From Neurospora crassa OR74A (Eukaryota; Ascomycota; Sordariomycetes; Sordariales; Sordariaceae): a DNA stretch of 64,000 nt. This document shows positions 46,201 to 58,910 of this stretch, in pieces; the first letter of the stretch is position 1; each line of letters starts with the position of its first letter. The notes under the pieces are model-generated. The model searched no databases, was not told where the DNA came from, and saw only the letters and a program-made list of their open reading frames with translations. The stretch is from assembly GCF_000182925.2 (NCBI RefSeq), contig NC_026501.1:2232001-2296000 (forward strand), in the 5' to 3' direction. The translations under genes were made by a program, and so were the position numbers.

Positions 46201-47176
46201 ACTAGAATTAATATTAGAAAATAGTAAATAATATTTAGAAGGGTAAATTAGTAATTTTCCAACTTTAAGATCCTATATTAGGCTTATAAATAATAATCAC
46301 TATTGGAATTAAGGAGGACTATAATAATTTTATTCCTAATAAAGCCTTAACCTTAACCGTTAAAGATAGGAAATTAAGACTTCTAACGTAATCCTAAATA
46401 ACCGTTTACAAAATATCTCCTAAATATAAGACTATCTTCGACTGCTAGGAAAAGAATATTTGGGTATTAAAGAAGAAATGCTATTTCGAACCCGAATTCT
46501 CCTTATTACCTAACGACGCCCGCGGTAAATAGTAATAACAGAATAGTAATTCGAATACTTTTATAAATATAATAGGTACTAATTTATTGAAGTACTACTA
46601 TATAATTAACAAATTAAACGTTACCTAAGAAGTATACTAGAAATCTCCTACTAAATATAAAATCGTTATAATTCATTAAACGCTAATAGAATACCCTTAG
46701 AACCTCGATAGCTATTTTACTAGCTAGTTATATATAATTGAGGAGTATTTAATTCTACTACTATTCTAAGGATAAGTACCTCAAAGCTTAGGGAATATAT
46801 TAGAAGAATCTAGCATTACAACTATAGAGCCGTTATTACCTTTAATTAATAGTCTATTAATTATACTTCCTAAGGATATACCGATATTAAATAGCAATAT
46901 TATATCTGCTAAATAAATACTTTCTTCCCTATACTATATAAAAGCCCCTATAAATCCCTCCGATTAACTTAAATAATACGACCCTTTTATAATTTTTGTA
47001 GAAATAGCGTATAATTAAGCCCGCTTTATTAAAAAGATATAATTTTTAAAATATAAAATTAAAAGCACCCGTTAAACACTAAATAGTATTATAATTAATC
47101 TAACGCTATTTATATAAAATACTAATATACGAGCGTTTAGTAAGTAAATTATAAGCTTTATAGGAGAAATTTCTTT

Positions 47177-47276
47177 NNNNNNNNNNNNNNNNNNNNNNNN
47201 NNNNNNNNNNNNNNNNNNNNNNNNNNNNNNNNNNNNNNNNNNNNNNNNNNNNNNNNNNNNNNNNNNNNNNNNNNNN
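47177..47276. other. Assembly gap (100 N)
   Basis: Exactly 100 N, so a placeholder of unknown true size, within element A. Confidence 0.99.
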
Positions 47277-47825
47277 ACTAGAATTATTAATACTAACGCC
47301 GTTACAAAAGAAGCTATCTAATAAATTAAAGACTAATACCCTCTTATATCTAAAACTATTAATTATAATATTCCCTATCGAATTAAGGAATTATATTATA
47401 TAAATTAATAATTTACAATAATACTAATTACTCTCATCCAATATAAAGCTAGCCTTAATAAAGAGAATATTATTAGAATTTCCTATAAAGGTAATACAAC
47501 AATTAATTAATTAGAAGAAGTAAATTAGGTTATTCCTATAATTTAATATAAAATTAATAGCGTATTTATTAAGGGAATCCTAAATAACGGGAATAATACT
47601 CCGGACTTTACTATAACCTCCGTCTACTATTTAAATTAAAGATTAGATAGTATAATTGAATTTATTTATAAAAATATATTAAAGTCCGCCTTTGAATATA
47701 TAATAGAAATAATTACTCCTATATAATTATACGCCTATCTATATAAGCTCTCCTACTTATTATATTTAGGAAATACAATAAGGATCTTTATTTTACTTAC
47801 CTTATTTATTTCCTTATAGTAAAAG

Positions 47826-47935
47826 GGACTAAAAATTAAAACCCTCCTTAATACCGGCGTAGAAATAAATATAATTACTTATAATTTAGCTAAAGAATAC
47901 GGCTTAATTATTATTAGTACCGGGGTATTAAATAC
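47826..47935 (+). pseudogene. Aspartic protease remnant of element A
   Basis: The translation gives LLNTGVEINIITYNLAKEYG, the retroviral-type protease flap/active-site pattern. The catalytic Asp of D-T-G reads Asn, a G-to-A change after T as RIP produces. Not functional. Confidence 0.75.
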
Positions 47936-48488
47936 GGATAGTAATAGCAGTAAATAAGATTTTATTAAGGAAATATACAATTAAATATAGCTCGCTAATA
48001 TTCTACAGGAAGCACATTTCTTTATTACTACTATATACCTCCCGTATTATAATATTATACTTAAATAACCCTTCTTTAAAAATACTTAAATAAAACTAAA
48101 TTATTTAATTTATAGTATTAAATTAATAAATATTTTAATAAAAAAAACTATTATTAAAGCTATACTAGTTCTAAAAGAAAAAGCGAAGTTAAGTATATAA
48201 ATATTACTATATACTTAGGAACTCAATAAATAACCGTCTACCCTAAACAAACTCGCTAACTATTTAGGGATTAACTTTAGAATTAATATATTAACTCCTA
48301 CTTAATACAATAGTAAAGCCTAAAATAAAATCCTTAAATAAATAGAGGATTTAATAATTAATAAATTATTAAATTACTTATAATATATTTAAAATAGACG
48401 TTACTTATTGAGAAAGGCCGTTTTAAGATTCTTCTAATAGCTTTTATAAGACGAATTACTTAATAAAAAACAATTCGAAAGACTTTTT

Positions 48489-48588
48489 NNNNNNNNNNNN
48501 NNNNNNNNNNNNNNNNNNNNNNNNNNNNNNNNNNNNNNNNNNNNNNNNNNNNNNNNNNNNNNNNNNNNNNNNNNNNNNNNNNNNNNNN
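48489..48588. other. Assembly gap (100 N)
   Basis: Exactly 100 N, located between the protease and integrase remnants of element A, where RT and RNase H would be expected. Confidence 0.99.
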
Positions 48589-48779
48589 TTTTAAAGGATT
48601 ACTAAGTACTTCCAAACGCTAGAATTACTTTCCTATTTAATTACCGAATTAAAATAATAGCGCTAAAAGACCGAGGCCCTACAATTCTTCTTCTATAAAG
48701 GAACTTTATAATTATATCCTATAAATCCTAATTAACTACTATATAGATTAATAAATAACGATATTAATTATAATATTAT

Positions 48780-49880
48780 CTTCCGCAAATATTATAATAA
48801 AATTAGCTATAAGGGAAGAGAAGTAATTTACTATTGTATTACTAATTTCTACTAGTAGAAGGGTATTTATTCCTATATAGAAAAACGTATTAGGTCTTAC
48901 CTAAATTATTAGAAATAGAATTCTAAATAATTTATTAATACTTTTCAATATACTAATCTATTACTACAACCTTTTTATAAATAAATATTAAATATTTAAT
49001 ATATACTAAGGACGAATAGTAAAAGAATTAAAATTATTAAAGTATAGAATAACTTTACTAGTTATATAAAAGTAGATATCCTTCTTAAAGTAAACTCTAA
49101 ATATATAATTCGCTTTATTAAAATATAAATTATTTATCGATAAGGCTTACCCTTATTAATCGTTATTAATAGCGGCTCCGAATTCCGGAAAGACTATAAC
49201 GACCTACTAACGAAATTCAATATCCCTTTTATTAGGATTTTACCCTACAATTCTAAAGTAAATAAGGTAAATAAATTTAAGTACTTCCTAATTGTAATAA
49301 TATTTATAAAGCTTATTAATAGTATAGGGACTAATTAGAAGCCCTAACTACCTTATATTTTATTTATAAATTAGACTATAGTCTAAAGGAACTATAATTT
49401 TACTCCCTTCTACTTCAATTACAAATATAATCCTATTTTACTAATTAAATTTAATTTACTTTCTTAGAAAATTATATAATAGAATAATATACGGGATAAT
49501 AAATTACTTAAAGCCCGGTTCAATTTAATACTTACTAGAGCCTATTTACTCTAAAATAGCAATTACAAATTTAATTTTACAACCGAACGAATCTCCGCTA
49601 TAAGGTAGAAAGTTGTAGAGTATTACAATATTATAAATAAAGGAAAGATTAGACCCGATATTACAAAACTACAGGTAGGAAATCTAATATTAGTCTATAA
49701 TTGTATTCGACGAATTAATATAAATTCGGTAAGAAAATTAACCTACCGCTAACTTAGACTATTTCGGATTAGAAAGATTACTTTTAAATATAAATACTTA
49801 TTAAAAACACTCGATAGTATTAATATTACTACCTCCTACCCAGCTAAGAGGATTAAAAAATATTTTTTATATAATAGTAT
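48780..49880 (+). pseudogene. Integrase remnant of element A
   Basis: The zinc-binding region (GREVIYYCITNFYQQKGIYS, then RSYLNYQKQNSK) has Tyr where the HHCC ligands His and Cys are expected. The core has VINSGSEF followed by IPFIRILPYNSKVN, with Asn replacing the catalytic Asp. The C-terminal region LTYRQLRLFRIRKITFKYKY resembles the GPY/F-type module. Several in-frame stops. Confidence 0.75.
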
Positions 49881-50072
49881 ATAATTAGAACTAGATTGTA
49901 ATATAACTAATTAAGATACACTTCCTTTACTATACTCAAAGGAAACCCTAGAGGAACCCGTGATTAACAAAGATACTACTAGAAAAATTATAAATTATAT
50001 AACTAATTAGAATACTATAAGGAATATACGCTAGATAATAGAATAGAATAATAGGAACTTTAAAATTGTTTT

Positions 50073-50172
50073 NNNNNNNNNNNNNNNNNNNNNNNNNNNN
50101 NNNNNNNNNNNNNNNNNNNNNNNNNNNNNNNNNNNNNNNNNNNNNNNNNNNNNNNNNNNNNNNNNNNNNNNN
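50073..50172. other. Assembly gap (100 N)
   Basis: Exactly 100 N, just after the integrase remnant of element A. Confidence 0.99.
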
Positions 50173-51400
50173 TATTATTATTATATCTTCTAATAACTAC
50201 GCTTCTTCCAATAATAAAGCTAAAGCTACTTCTAGTAGTAATAATATAATTAAATCTATTAAAATTAAGGGTAAAAGGCCTGAGATTACTTTAAACTAGA
50301 GTAATATAGTTAAATCTAGCAATACTAATAGTAAACAACCTTAGCAGCCTATTATTACTCGCGGTATTTAACTCTTACGTAGCTATAATAAAGTACCAAT
50401 CGCTAACTACCTTAATAACCTAGCAACTATACCGTCATTAAATTTTTAATAAAAGTAGACTAAAGAAGCTATTAAACTTACATTTAACTAGCCACTTATT
50501 AATTAAATAAATCGACCTAATATAAATAAAACGCCTAAGCCAATATTAATAATATATTAAGGCTTTACTAATTAATATATACAAGATTATTAGGGATCTT
50601 TTCCTAATTTATTATAAAGGATTAAAATATAGTTGCGTATTATAAAAATAAATTAGCTACGTAGTTAGATCCTAAAATATAAAAATAAGCTACTATATTG
50701 TAAAGCATACTTTGGCCCCCCTCGAAACTTAAACTCAAAGAACGGATATATACCTCTAAAATATCTTAAACTAAGCAGGATTTAACTAGATTAGCAATAC
50801 GACTTAAAAATACCTTATAATAAATTAGAATTTAATAAACTATTCGATAGGCTCTTCTATTATAGACTACAGCCTAATTAAGTAAGCGCTTTCCTACTTA
50901 ATAAGAAAGGTTTTTATAATTAGAAACGAATTATAGTACACTTAACCGACCTTTAGTATAATATTAACAAATATACCTACACCTATATTAATAATCTAAT
51001 TGCCCTACTTTTATAGGTAATTAGAAAAGGGGTAAGAATAATTTTTGTATTAAATAAGTGTACTTAACTTAACGGTAGGATTCTAAGGTTTATAAGTAAT
51101 TTGAATAATATTATATTACCTATAAAAGATAAAAGGTTTTAGGTAATTCCTCTCTACCTTAAGAACTACTATTTTACTATAATTATCTTTAATTAGTTAA
51201 TAGGCTAATAGGACTACTATAACTCTAATTTTGAAGATAATATACTAAAAAATATAAAAACGGCCTTAATTTCGTTATCTTAGAAATTCAACATTTAAGG
51301 AGTATTAAAATCAAACTTAGGCCTTATTATTCGATAAATCGAATTTATTACCTAAGCCTCTAACTAAATCTATAGATTAATAGTAGTAGAAGTTATAAAA
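50173..51400 (+). pseudogene. Degenerate coding-like stretch of unknown origin
   Basis: After the gap, a frame rich in Ser/Asn/Lys (SSNNYASSNNKAKATSSSNN) runs on with RIP-type stops for about 400 codons. It continues with segments such as LFYYRLQPNQVSAFLLNKKG. I recognise no domain. It may be an extra ORF of element A or a captured sequence. Confidence 0.3.
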
Positions 51401-52684
51401 ATAAAATTAGTAAAATATAATCTAAATTTTTAAATATTAAAACTAAAGACTTAGTAATAGAATATAATATAGAAGTATTGTACAGTATTTAATTAAGAAT
51501 AGAAAAAAAACGTTATAGTATAATAGTACTAAAGAATAATTTGTAATACCTTACGAATAAAGTAATAGTACCCTAACGGTCTACTTCGCAAGCCTAAGTT
51601 TAAGGTATTATATATAGTCGACCAAAGATTAGACAGCTTTTTATTCTAGTAAAGCAAATATATATATAGTATTAAAGGAAAGCTTTAGTGTTTTATATAG
51701 CTAAGGAATTATATTACTTAGAATATTAATAGCCGTATATAAGGATTAGGAGGTACAAAGATCCTTTTTCGGTACTAGCTATATAATAGCCCTAATACCC
51801 TTATTAGCCTTCTTTTATTTTAATATATATTTATAAAACCCGTTAAAGGAAATAATAAAGACGATTCCTCGTCCTCCAGCTCTTTATTATTTATATCTTC
51901 CTCTCTTACTTCTATAATAAAACGAAGAGAAGTTAGAAGATTAACCTCTTCCTCTAACGATATTTATTTACCCCTACTTATAAATTCTTCTATATAATTA
52001 ACTCTAATTCTACTTTAATAGATTATAATTTATTTATAAAGCTCTAGGATAACGAATTAACTATCTTCTATTCTAACTTCGTTTTATTTAATAGTATTAT
52101 TACCTTTAAATCTTCAATTAATTAGGAAACGGAGTACTTCTATTTAATTAACTATTAATAATAATATACGCTGTAGCTTAACGCTAGCTATATCCAACCC
52201 TTCTAGGGGAATTAATGCTCTTTCTCTTAATACTCTAATAAATCGGATATAATTACAAATTCTTCTATTACTTAGGAATATAAAAACTCTTAAATTATTA
52301 TTAGAAAATAGAGTTCTATTAGTACTAAGAAATATTAATTTATTAAGTAGTTTAAAATTACTTATAAATTTAATATAAATACCTACTTAGGTAAGGCGGA
52401 TTAATTAATCACTAATCCCCTTAAATTTTAGGAAGCTATTGAACCCGTCTACCCCTCCCCATTCCTCTCAATATAGGCGTACACTATCGAATCCTATACC
52501 TATCTTATAATAAGGATTATTTTTAATAACTGGATTTGAGAACTTCTATTTTATAAGAGAAATACCTATTACAGGCCGAAGCCCAGCACTTAATAAGATA
52601 GCTACGGATGTACTACTTGATTTTAACTCCTATAAGTTTATAGTGAATTTATTGGTCTATTCCGTTCGCCGTACGGAGTGTAAA

Positions 52685-52784
52685 NNNNNNNNNNNNNNNN
52701 NNNNNNNNNNNNNNNNNNNNNNNNNNNNNNNNNNNNNNNNNNNNNNNNNNNNNNNNNNNNNNNNNNNNNNNNNNNNNNNNNNNN
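52685..52784. other. Assembly gap (100 N)
   Basis: Exactly 100 N, immediately left of direct repeat R2. Confidence 0.99.
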
Positions 52785-52786
52785 TT

Positions 52787-52930
52787 TAATGCCTCCTATC
52801 TCGACCTTCCGAGAAAGGCTTGGAAATTATTTACTACCTAGCTCTGCTTGATTAGACATCCGAGAACTACGGTCTTTATAATGGCTGTGGTAGTGTTGGT
52901 GTTGTTGTTGTAGTTTCCTCGCCATTTCAG
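52787..52930 (+). repeat. Direct repeat R2, candidate LTR end (less mutated copy)
   Basis: Matches R1 at 43099-43238 but keeps G and C, for example GGCTGTGGTAGTGTTGGTG against an A-rich equivalent in R1. It ends CGCCATTTCA, compatible with an LTR 3' terminus in CA. Its left part is cut by an assembly gap. Confidence 0.8.
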
Positions 52931-53329
52931 TATATATACTACCCTTTCGTTATTTAGAATATAATTAATATATATTTTTATTATAGTAACGTTCTTTATA
53001 ACATTTTCTCGGCCCCAGCCGCCCCCCTATCTAACCTCCTTCTAATTCTAAATATACCGAATTTCAAATTAAAGTATATAACTAATTAATTTATAGCTAT
53101 ATTTACCGCCTATAGAGTAATTATAAATAAAAAGAGAAAGTAAGAGCATTTTTAATTAGAATAAGAATATAACGTATAAATAGTTTTATAAATTTTTAGT
53201 ATTAATTTATAGTATAAGTATAGGTATTTATTAATTTATAGTTAGTTAGTCGAGTCTTTTTAACCTTATTTCAATTATTTACTTCCCCTCCCTATATAAT
53301 TTACAAATATAATTTATATATATAAATAT

Positions 53330-53515
53330 TTATATGAGAGTATAAGAGTATATATATAAATAATAATAAGAAAGTATATAAGGCTAGGTATAAAGTAAAG
53401 AATAAGTATAGGTATAAATATAAAGTAAAAATAAGTATAGGTATAAATATAAAGTAAGAAGTAAGGAGGGTATAAGTAGAATATAAGAGTAAGAAAAAAT
53501 AGAAAGTATAACGCA
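53330..53515. repeat. AT-rich short-period tandem array
   Basis: Reiterated AAGTATAGGTATAAATATAA-type units of roughly 25-30 bp with variations. The minus-strand ORF across it is low complexity (Tyr/Leu/Phe) and not a gene. Confidence 0.7.
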
Positions 53516-54576
53516 CACTAATTTTAAACTAATACTTCCAACTAGATTACGTTACGTAAAAGTCTATCCTCCTCCCGTTTAATCCTCTATAAAAGTATAG
53601 AAACGTTTTACAATATAATAACCCTACTTATAGCTATATATAGCTACCTATAATTAAAGACATAATCCTGCAAATTAACGCTAATATAGTAAAAGGATTG
53701 CCCTTAACTCTTATTAATAATTATAGAGAAGTAGAATTATACTAGAAATTATATACATTTTAACTAAAAAGCCTATTCTTTATCCGTTATTAACAAAATA
53801 TAAGGAATTATCTATAACTCGCTTACAAAGGAACTACCCAAAATCTTTCCCTCAATTATATATTTACTTAATTTAATAATTACCAATTTAGTACCGTTAT
53901 ATATACCGCTCTCGGGGTACAAATTATATAAAAGTAAAATAGGTATACCCTTCTTTAAAATTAATTTATTAAAAAGGTATTCTAGAAAATTTAAAGTTTA
54001 TAAATATTCTAGAATAAATTATAAGTCCTAAGTATTATTTTCCAATATATTAATAGAATTTATAAAGCTATAGTCTATATTTTCGCCCTATATACGGAAT
54101 AGAATCTGCTTATTTACTTTCCTAATGGAATTATTATAGGTATAAAGAACGGCCCTATTAATAAAAATAGTATTATTTATAAGTATAGTAGTAAGAAGGG
54201 AAGTAGGGTAAATCCGGGCTAGAAAATCTTCTTCTATAGTAATAATAAACGTAACCGGAAATAATTAAACTTATTCGAATTTATAGTAAGTAAGGTTATA
54301 AAATAAATCCTACAACTATTGTATAAATATATAAGTTTAAGTAGTAGCCCCTTAAATACGTATATTCTCTATAAGGTATAAGACTTTAATATTTTATTAA
54401 ATTAGAGAGTATTTTAAATAGAGGGAAACTATCTTTAAATATATATTTTACTTTTTTATAGGTAGAATTTATATAAAGTCCTTATTAAAAATAGCCGGAA
54501 TACTACTAAAGTAAATACTTTTATATCCTAAAAGGTCCTATAAAGTATAATTAACAGCTTCTATATACCCCCAATC

Positions 54577-54676
54577 NNNNNNNNNNNNNNNNNNNNNNNN
54601 NNNNNNNNNNNNNNNNNNNNNNNNNNNNNNNNNNNNNNNNNNNNNNNNNNNNNNNNNNNNNNNNNNNNNNNNNNNN
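54577..54676. other. Assembly gap (100 N)
   Basis: Exactly 100 N, about 0.6 kb upstream of the element B RT remnant. Confidence 0.99.
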
Positions 54677-55269
54677 AATATTAATTAGCGGCGATAGTCG
54701 TTTCGATTTTGCATTAAGGCTAGTAATCTCGTATTGAATATAGCCCCGGCGAAGGAAGTATACGATACTACAACTATTCTAATAAAATTATAGTAGGACT
54801 CAATTCTATTACTAAACCCTTAGGAAATAGTAAAGGTAAAGGAGGGTTTCTACCTTCCCGTATATACAAATATCTTATTCGAAATCCCCTCTTCCTTAGT
54901 ATTAGAATTTGTAACTCTACTTATTATAATAGAATCGACTAAATTACTTCTAATTCCTACCCCCCTAATAAAGGTTTTTTAAATAATATTTAATAATATT
55001 TACCCTACCCTAATACCCTCCGTAGAGTTAATGCTACTACAACCCCTAAGGTTATTAAAGGAAATAAAAAGCAAATCCGCCGTTCCTAAACTAATTATTT
55101 TATTAGAATATAAAGAATTCTAATCGGTATTCGAAACTTCGGCTATACCCCTACCCTAATATAATTAGCTAAAATATTGTATTAATCTAGTCGAAAGGGA
55201 GTCGGCGCTTTAAGGATTAATTTATATATTAAATATTAAAGAATTAGAAATATTATACAAATAATTAAT

Positions 55270-56550
55270 AAAAATACTCTAAAAGGGATAGATTCGTCCT
55301 TCTATTAGCCCAATAGGCGTTCTTATTATCTTCGTCCTAAAGAAGGATAGAAAATTAAGGCTCTATATCAATTTTAAAGCGCTAAATAAGGTTATAAAAA
55401 AGAATTAGATAGCGTTACCCTTTATTTAAGAGATTCTAAATCGGTTATTATCGGCTAAAGTCTTTATAAAATTAGATTTAAAGGACGTATACTATAGGAT
55501 TTGGATTCGAGAAGGAAACGAAGAGAAGACGGCGTTTCGTACGAAGTACAGGCACTATAAATTTTTAATTATATTAATAGGATTAGCGAACGCGCTAGCG
55601 ATATTTTAAATGTATATTAATAATACGTTAGTAGGGTTAATAAATACAATATATATTACTTATTTTAATAATATCCTAATTTATAGTAAGAATGNNNNNN
55701 NNNNNNNNNNNNNNNNNNNNNNNNNNNNNNNNNNNNNNNNNNNNNNNNNNNNNNNNNNNNNNNNNNNNNNNNNNNNNNNNNNNNNNNNNNNNNNAAAAAA
55801 CTATATTAATTATATTAAAGAAGTCCTTTAATAATTACAAAATTGTAACCTCTATATAAACTTAAATAAATACGAATTTTATATAAAGTGGGTATTATTC
55901 CTAAAATATATTATTTCTCTAGAAGGTATATTAATAAATTTAAAGAAGGTAGTAGTAATTGCGGAATAAGAGGCTCTAGCGAGCGTTTATAATATTTAAA
56001 TCTTTTTAGGGTTTATAAAATTCTATTAATATTTTATAATATTATATTCTAAAATAACTACGCCCTTAATGGAATTATTAAAGGGGGATAAATAAAAGCC
56101 GTTCGAATTTATAAAGGAAGCGGAAGAAATATTCGCAAAATTCAAAAAACTATTCTAAGAAACTCCTATATTATACTACTTCGACCTAGCGTTATAAATT
56201 TAAATAGAGATAAATATATTAAATTTCACAATTGGGGCGGTTTTTATACAACTATATAATAATAAATAGCACCCGGTAACTTTCTTTTTAAAGAAGAAAT
56301 CGCCGGAGGAAACCAAATATAGAATTAAAGATAAAGAACTATTAGCAATCGTAGGAGCGTTAAAAGTATAAAGGCAATACTTATTATATATAAATAAACT
56401 ATTCCTAATAATTATAAATTACTTAAACCTATAATATTTTCGAGAGAAGGAGCGGGCTAGTACAAAGTAAAATCGGTAAATATTAGAATTAATAATATAT
56501 AACTTTAAGATTAAATATCGTCCAAGAAAATTAAATCTAATAAATAGGTT
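55270..56550 (+). pseudogene. Reverse transcriptase and RNase H remnant of element B
   Basis: The RT shows IKLDLKDVYYRIWIREGNEE, KTAFRTKYRHYKFLI, IGLANALAIFQ and the catalytic box as YFNNILIYSKN, both Asp changed to Asn. Beyond the gap, YINLNKYEFY and SLEGILINLKK follow. RNase H-like TKYRIKDKELLAIVGALK comes after TIGAVFIQ. Many in-frame stops; not functional. Confidence 0.85.
55695..55794. other. Assembly gap (100 N)
   Basis: Exactly 100 N, directly after the RT catalytic box of element B. Confidence 0.99.
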
Positions 56551-57199
56551 ATTAAGGAAACTATAATTATAAGGAGAAGAATAGGAGGTAGGAAGTAATT
56601 ATTTATTAATAAAGGTTATTGAAGGGGGCGAAGAAAAGGGTTGGGCGATAAAGGAAAATCGAATATTGAGAACGCTAGTAAAATGGGTAATTTTAATTAA
56701 AAAAGAAGTTTAAAGGATAGTAGTAAAAGAAAGGGAATAGTAATAGAATATAAGCGAAATAAAAGAGGGTTAGGTATTGAAGGACGAAGGGGTTGAGTCG
56801 TAGGAAGAAAGGCAAAATTTATAGGGGGAAGGCGAATTAAATAGGGAAGAAAGGAAATATAAAGGAATTAAGAGTAATAATAGAAAGGATAGAGTAGTAA
56901 GAAAGAGGGTAAGGTTCGTAAGTAAAGCCACTACTAAATTAAAGAGGAAGGACGAAAATATTATTATAAGAAATATAGGCGGGTATATAGTAATAACGAA
57001 GGTATAGAAGGATGAAAAATAGCTACTACTATTAGGATAATAATTATTAGAAGTATAGAAGGAGGACCTATTTATTATTAAAGAAGTATAGAAGAATAGT
57101 AAAGGGAGGAGACGGGTAAAAAATTAAAAGATGGAGGAAGACGGAACTCTACGGTATTAATATTAGGTTTACGTCCTAGAATAAATATAAGCCGAACTA

Positions 57200-58100
57200 C
57201 TCTATATCTACTATAATACAATAATAACTGGATACCCGGGTTAAAGGAAGATATTAAAACGTATTAATCAATTCTACTACTAACCTACTATTATAACCGA
57301 TATTAAATTATACGTCCGCGAATATCTAGTATACTAAAAGGCTAAGCCTTATAACTACCAACTATATAAGCTATTAAGGTTATTACCTATCCCTACTATC
57401 CCTTAGTAAAATATTTTATACAATTTTATTACTAAAGTACTAAAATTATTTAACCCTATATTTAATCGGACTTATAATATAATTTTTATTATTATTAACC
57501 ACTTTATTAAGTACGCCTTATATATCCCTATATAGAAGACGATTAATACCCGGCAATTTACGTTCCTCTTCTAGCGAAACGTCTTTTAGCAATTTAACTT
57601 CTTGGATTCTATTATATTGGACAGAAGTAGCCTTTTTATAAACTAATTTTAAAAAATTTACTACGAACTCCTAAATATCTATAAATACTTTAATACAACC
57701 TAATACCTCCAAACGGATAGATAAATAGAGAGGCAAAACTAGAATTTAAAATTATACTTTCAGATCTTCTATAATATAAAGCAAATTAATTAGGCTAAAA
57801 AAATTACACTAATATAATAAACGTACAATAATTATTTCTATACCGCTATTAGAAAATCCCCTTCGGAATTACTCTTTAGATATTATCCTTAGGGACCGGC
57901 GGATCCGGAGCGAAGGCGGAGGACGGTCCTCCCGATAATAACTACTAATCGGATTAACAAACTATTTTATAAGTAATTAAAAGTTGTAACAACCTTAGAA
58001 ATTATTAACCAAGGGTACGTAAAATAGTATAATAAAGTTCGGAAACTAAAGGAGTTCGACGTCGGAAATTAAGTTTTACTTAATACGAAGTATATTAAAT
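57200..58100 (+). pseudogene. Integrase remnant of element B
   Basis: The zinc-binding region YYNTIITGYPGQRKILKRI leads to YVREYLVYQKAK, with the His and Cys ligands lost. The core shows INHFIKYALYIPIQKT (first catalytic Asp is Asn) and ILDRSSLFINQF, then TDRQIERQN, where the catalytic Glu is kept. In-frame stops throughout. Confidence 0.8.
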
Positions 58101-58320
58101 AATACTGCCTAAGCGCTAAATTAATAAATAAATTTTTAAGACCCTTCTAAATTACTAAAATCGTTAGAGAAAAGAAGATAGTATACCGATTTATACTCCC
58201 CGCATATTACTAAATCTATCTAATATTCCCTATTACTCTACTAGAGCCGTACTATAGGGACCCCGCTATAGTAATATTGCAAAGGGAAATTGTAAATATT
58301 AAGGAGGATAATATTTAATA

Positions 58321-58480
58321 TAAAATCGAAGTAATTATAAAATATTATAAATCCGGCCGCTAATATTAGTTTTAGGTTAAATAGAAGGGGTATCCGGACG
58401 ACGAAAATTCGTAGGTTTTATAAGAGGATATAAATTACCCGGACTTATTTAAGGAATATAAAGCTAAAGAAATATAATAG
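58321..58480 (+). pseudogene. Chromodomain remnant of element B
   Basis: The translation has YKIEVIIKYYKSGR, then QFQVKQKGYPDDENSQVLQE and NYPDLFKEYKA, once RIP-type stops are read through. This is the pattern of the C-terminal chromodomain of chromoviruses, which directs integration to heterochromatin. The normal Lys-Trp-Lys-Gly-Tyr has lost its Trp codon to a stop. Confidence 0.8.
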
Positions 58481-58559
58481 CAGCGTACTAGCGGTGGGCT
58501 GACTACTAAATTAATAAGGGTTAGTTAAGTAATAGAAGGAAAATAGTAATTATTTAAAA

Positions 58560-58910
58560 ATACCAAATAAAGATACAAAATACAAATATAAACTGCAAAA
58601 TAGAGATGCAAAATGCAAAACGCAAAATGCAAACGTAAAATACAAATGTAAAACGTAAACGTAAAGCGTAAAGTAAAAACGCAAAATACCGATGTAAACC
58701 GTAAAATAGAAACGTAAATAGAAACGCAAAATGCAAATACAAGATGCAAACGTAAGATGCAAACGTGAAATACAAACGTAAAGCGCAAAGTAGAGATATA
58801 AAATAAAGATATAAGAGTAGAAATATAAAATAGAAATATAAAGTAAAAATACAAAAGTAAAAATACGAAAGAAAAAATATAAAGTAGAAATGTAAAGTAA
58901 AGACGCTAAA
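58560..58910. repeat. Purine-rich short-period tandem array
   Basis: About 350 bp of variants of AAAATGCAAACGTA, roughly 12-14 bp per unit, with strong strand asymmetry (A-rich on plus). The minus-strand ORFs across it are low-complexity artefacts. Confidence 0.8.

Larger units (their letters stand above)
45180..49990 (+). mobile_element. Element A: degenerate LTR retrotransposon (gag, protease, integrase remnants)
   Basis: Reading through RIP-type stops shows three parts in the order expected for an LTR element. A gag-like stretch lies at about 45.18-45.62 kb (FKGKNITIYLEEFNNRVQSY), followed by an Arg/Gly-rich patch near 46.08-46.15 kb. A retroviral-type aspartic protease remnant lies at about 47.83-47.93 kb. 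An integrase remnant lies at about 48.78-49.88 kb. No RT or RNase H is visible between protease and integrase, where a 100-N gap sits. The element lies inside direct repeats at 43.1 and 52.8 kb. Confidence 0.7.
55240..58490 (+). mobile_element. Element B: degenerate Ty3/gypsy chromovirus pol
   Basis: Reverse transcriptase (about 55.27-55.95 kb), RNase H (about 56.16-56.55 kb), integrase (about 57.2-58.1 kb) and chromodomain (about 58.32-58.48 kb) follow in Ty3/gypsy order on the plus strand. All carry in-frame stops of the RIP type, and one 100-N gap interrupts the RT. The upstream protease and gag are not recognised with confidence, and the ends of the element are not defined. Confidence 0.85.
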
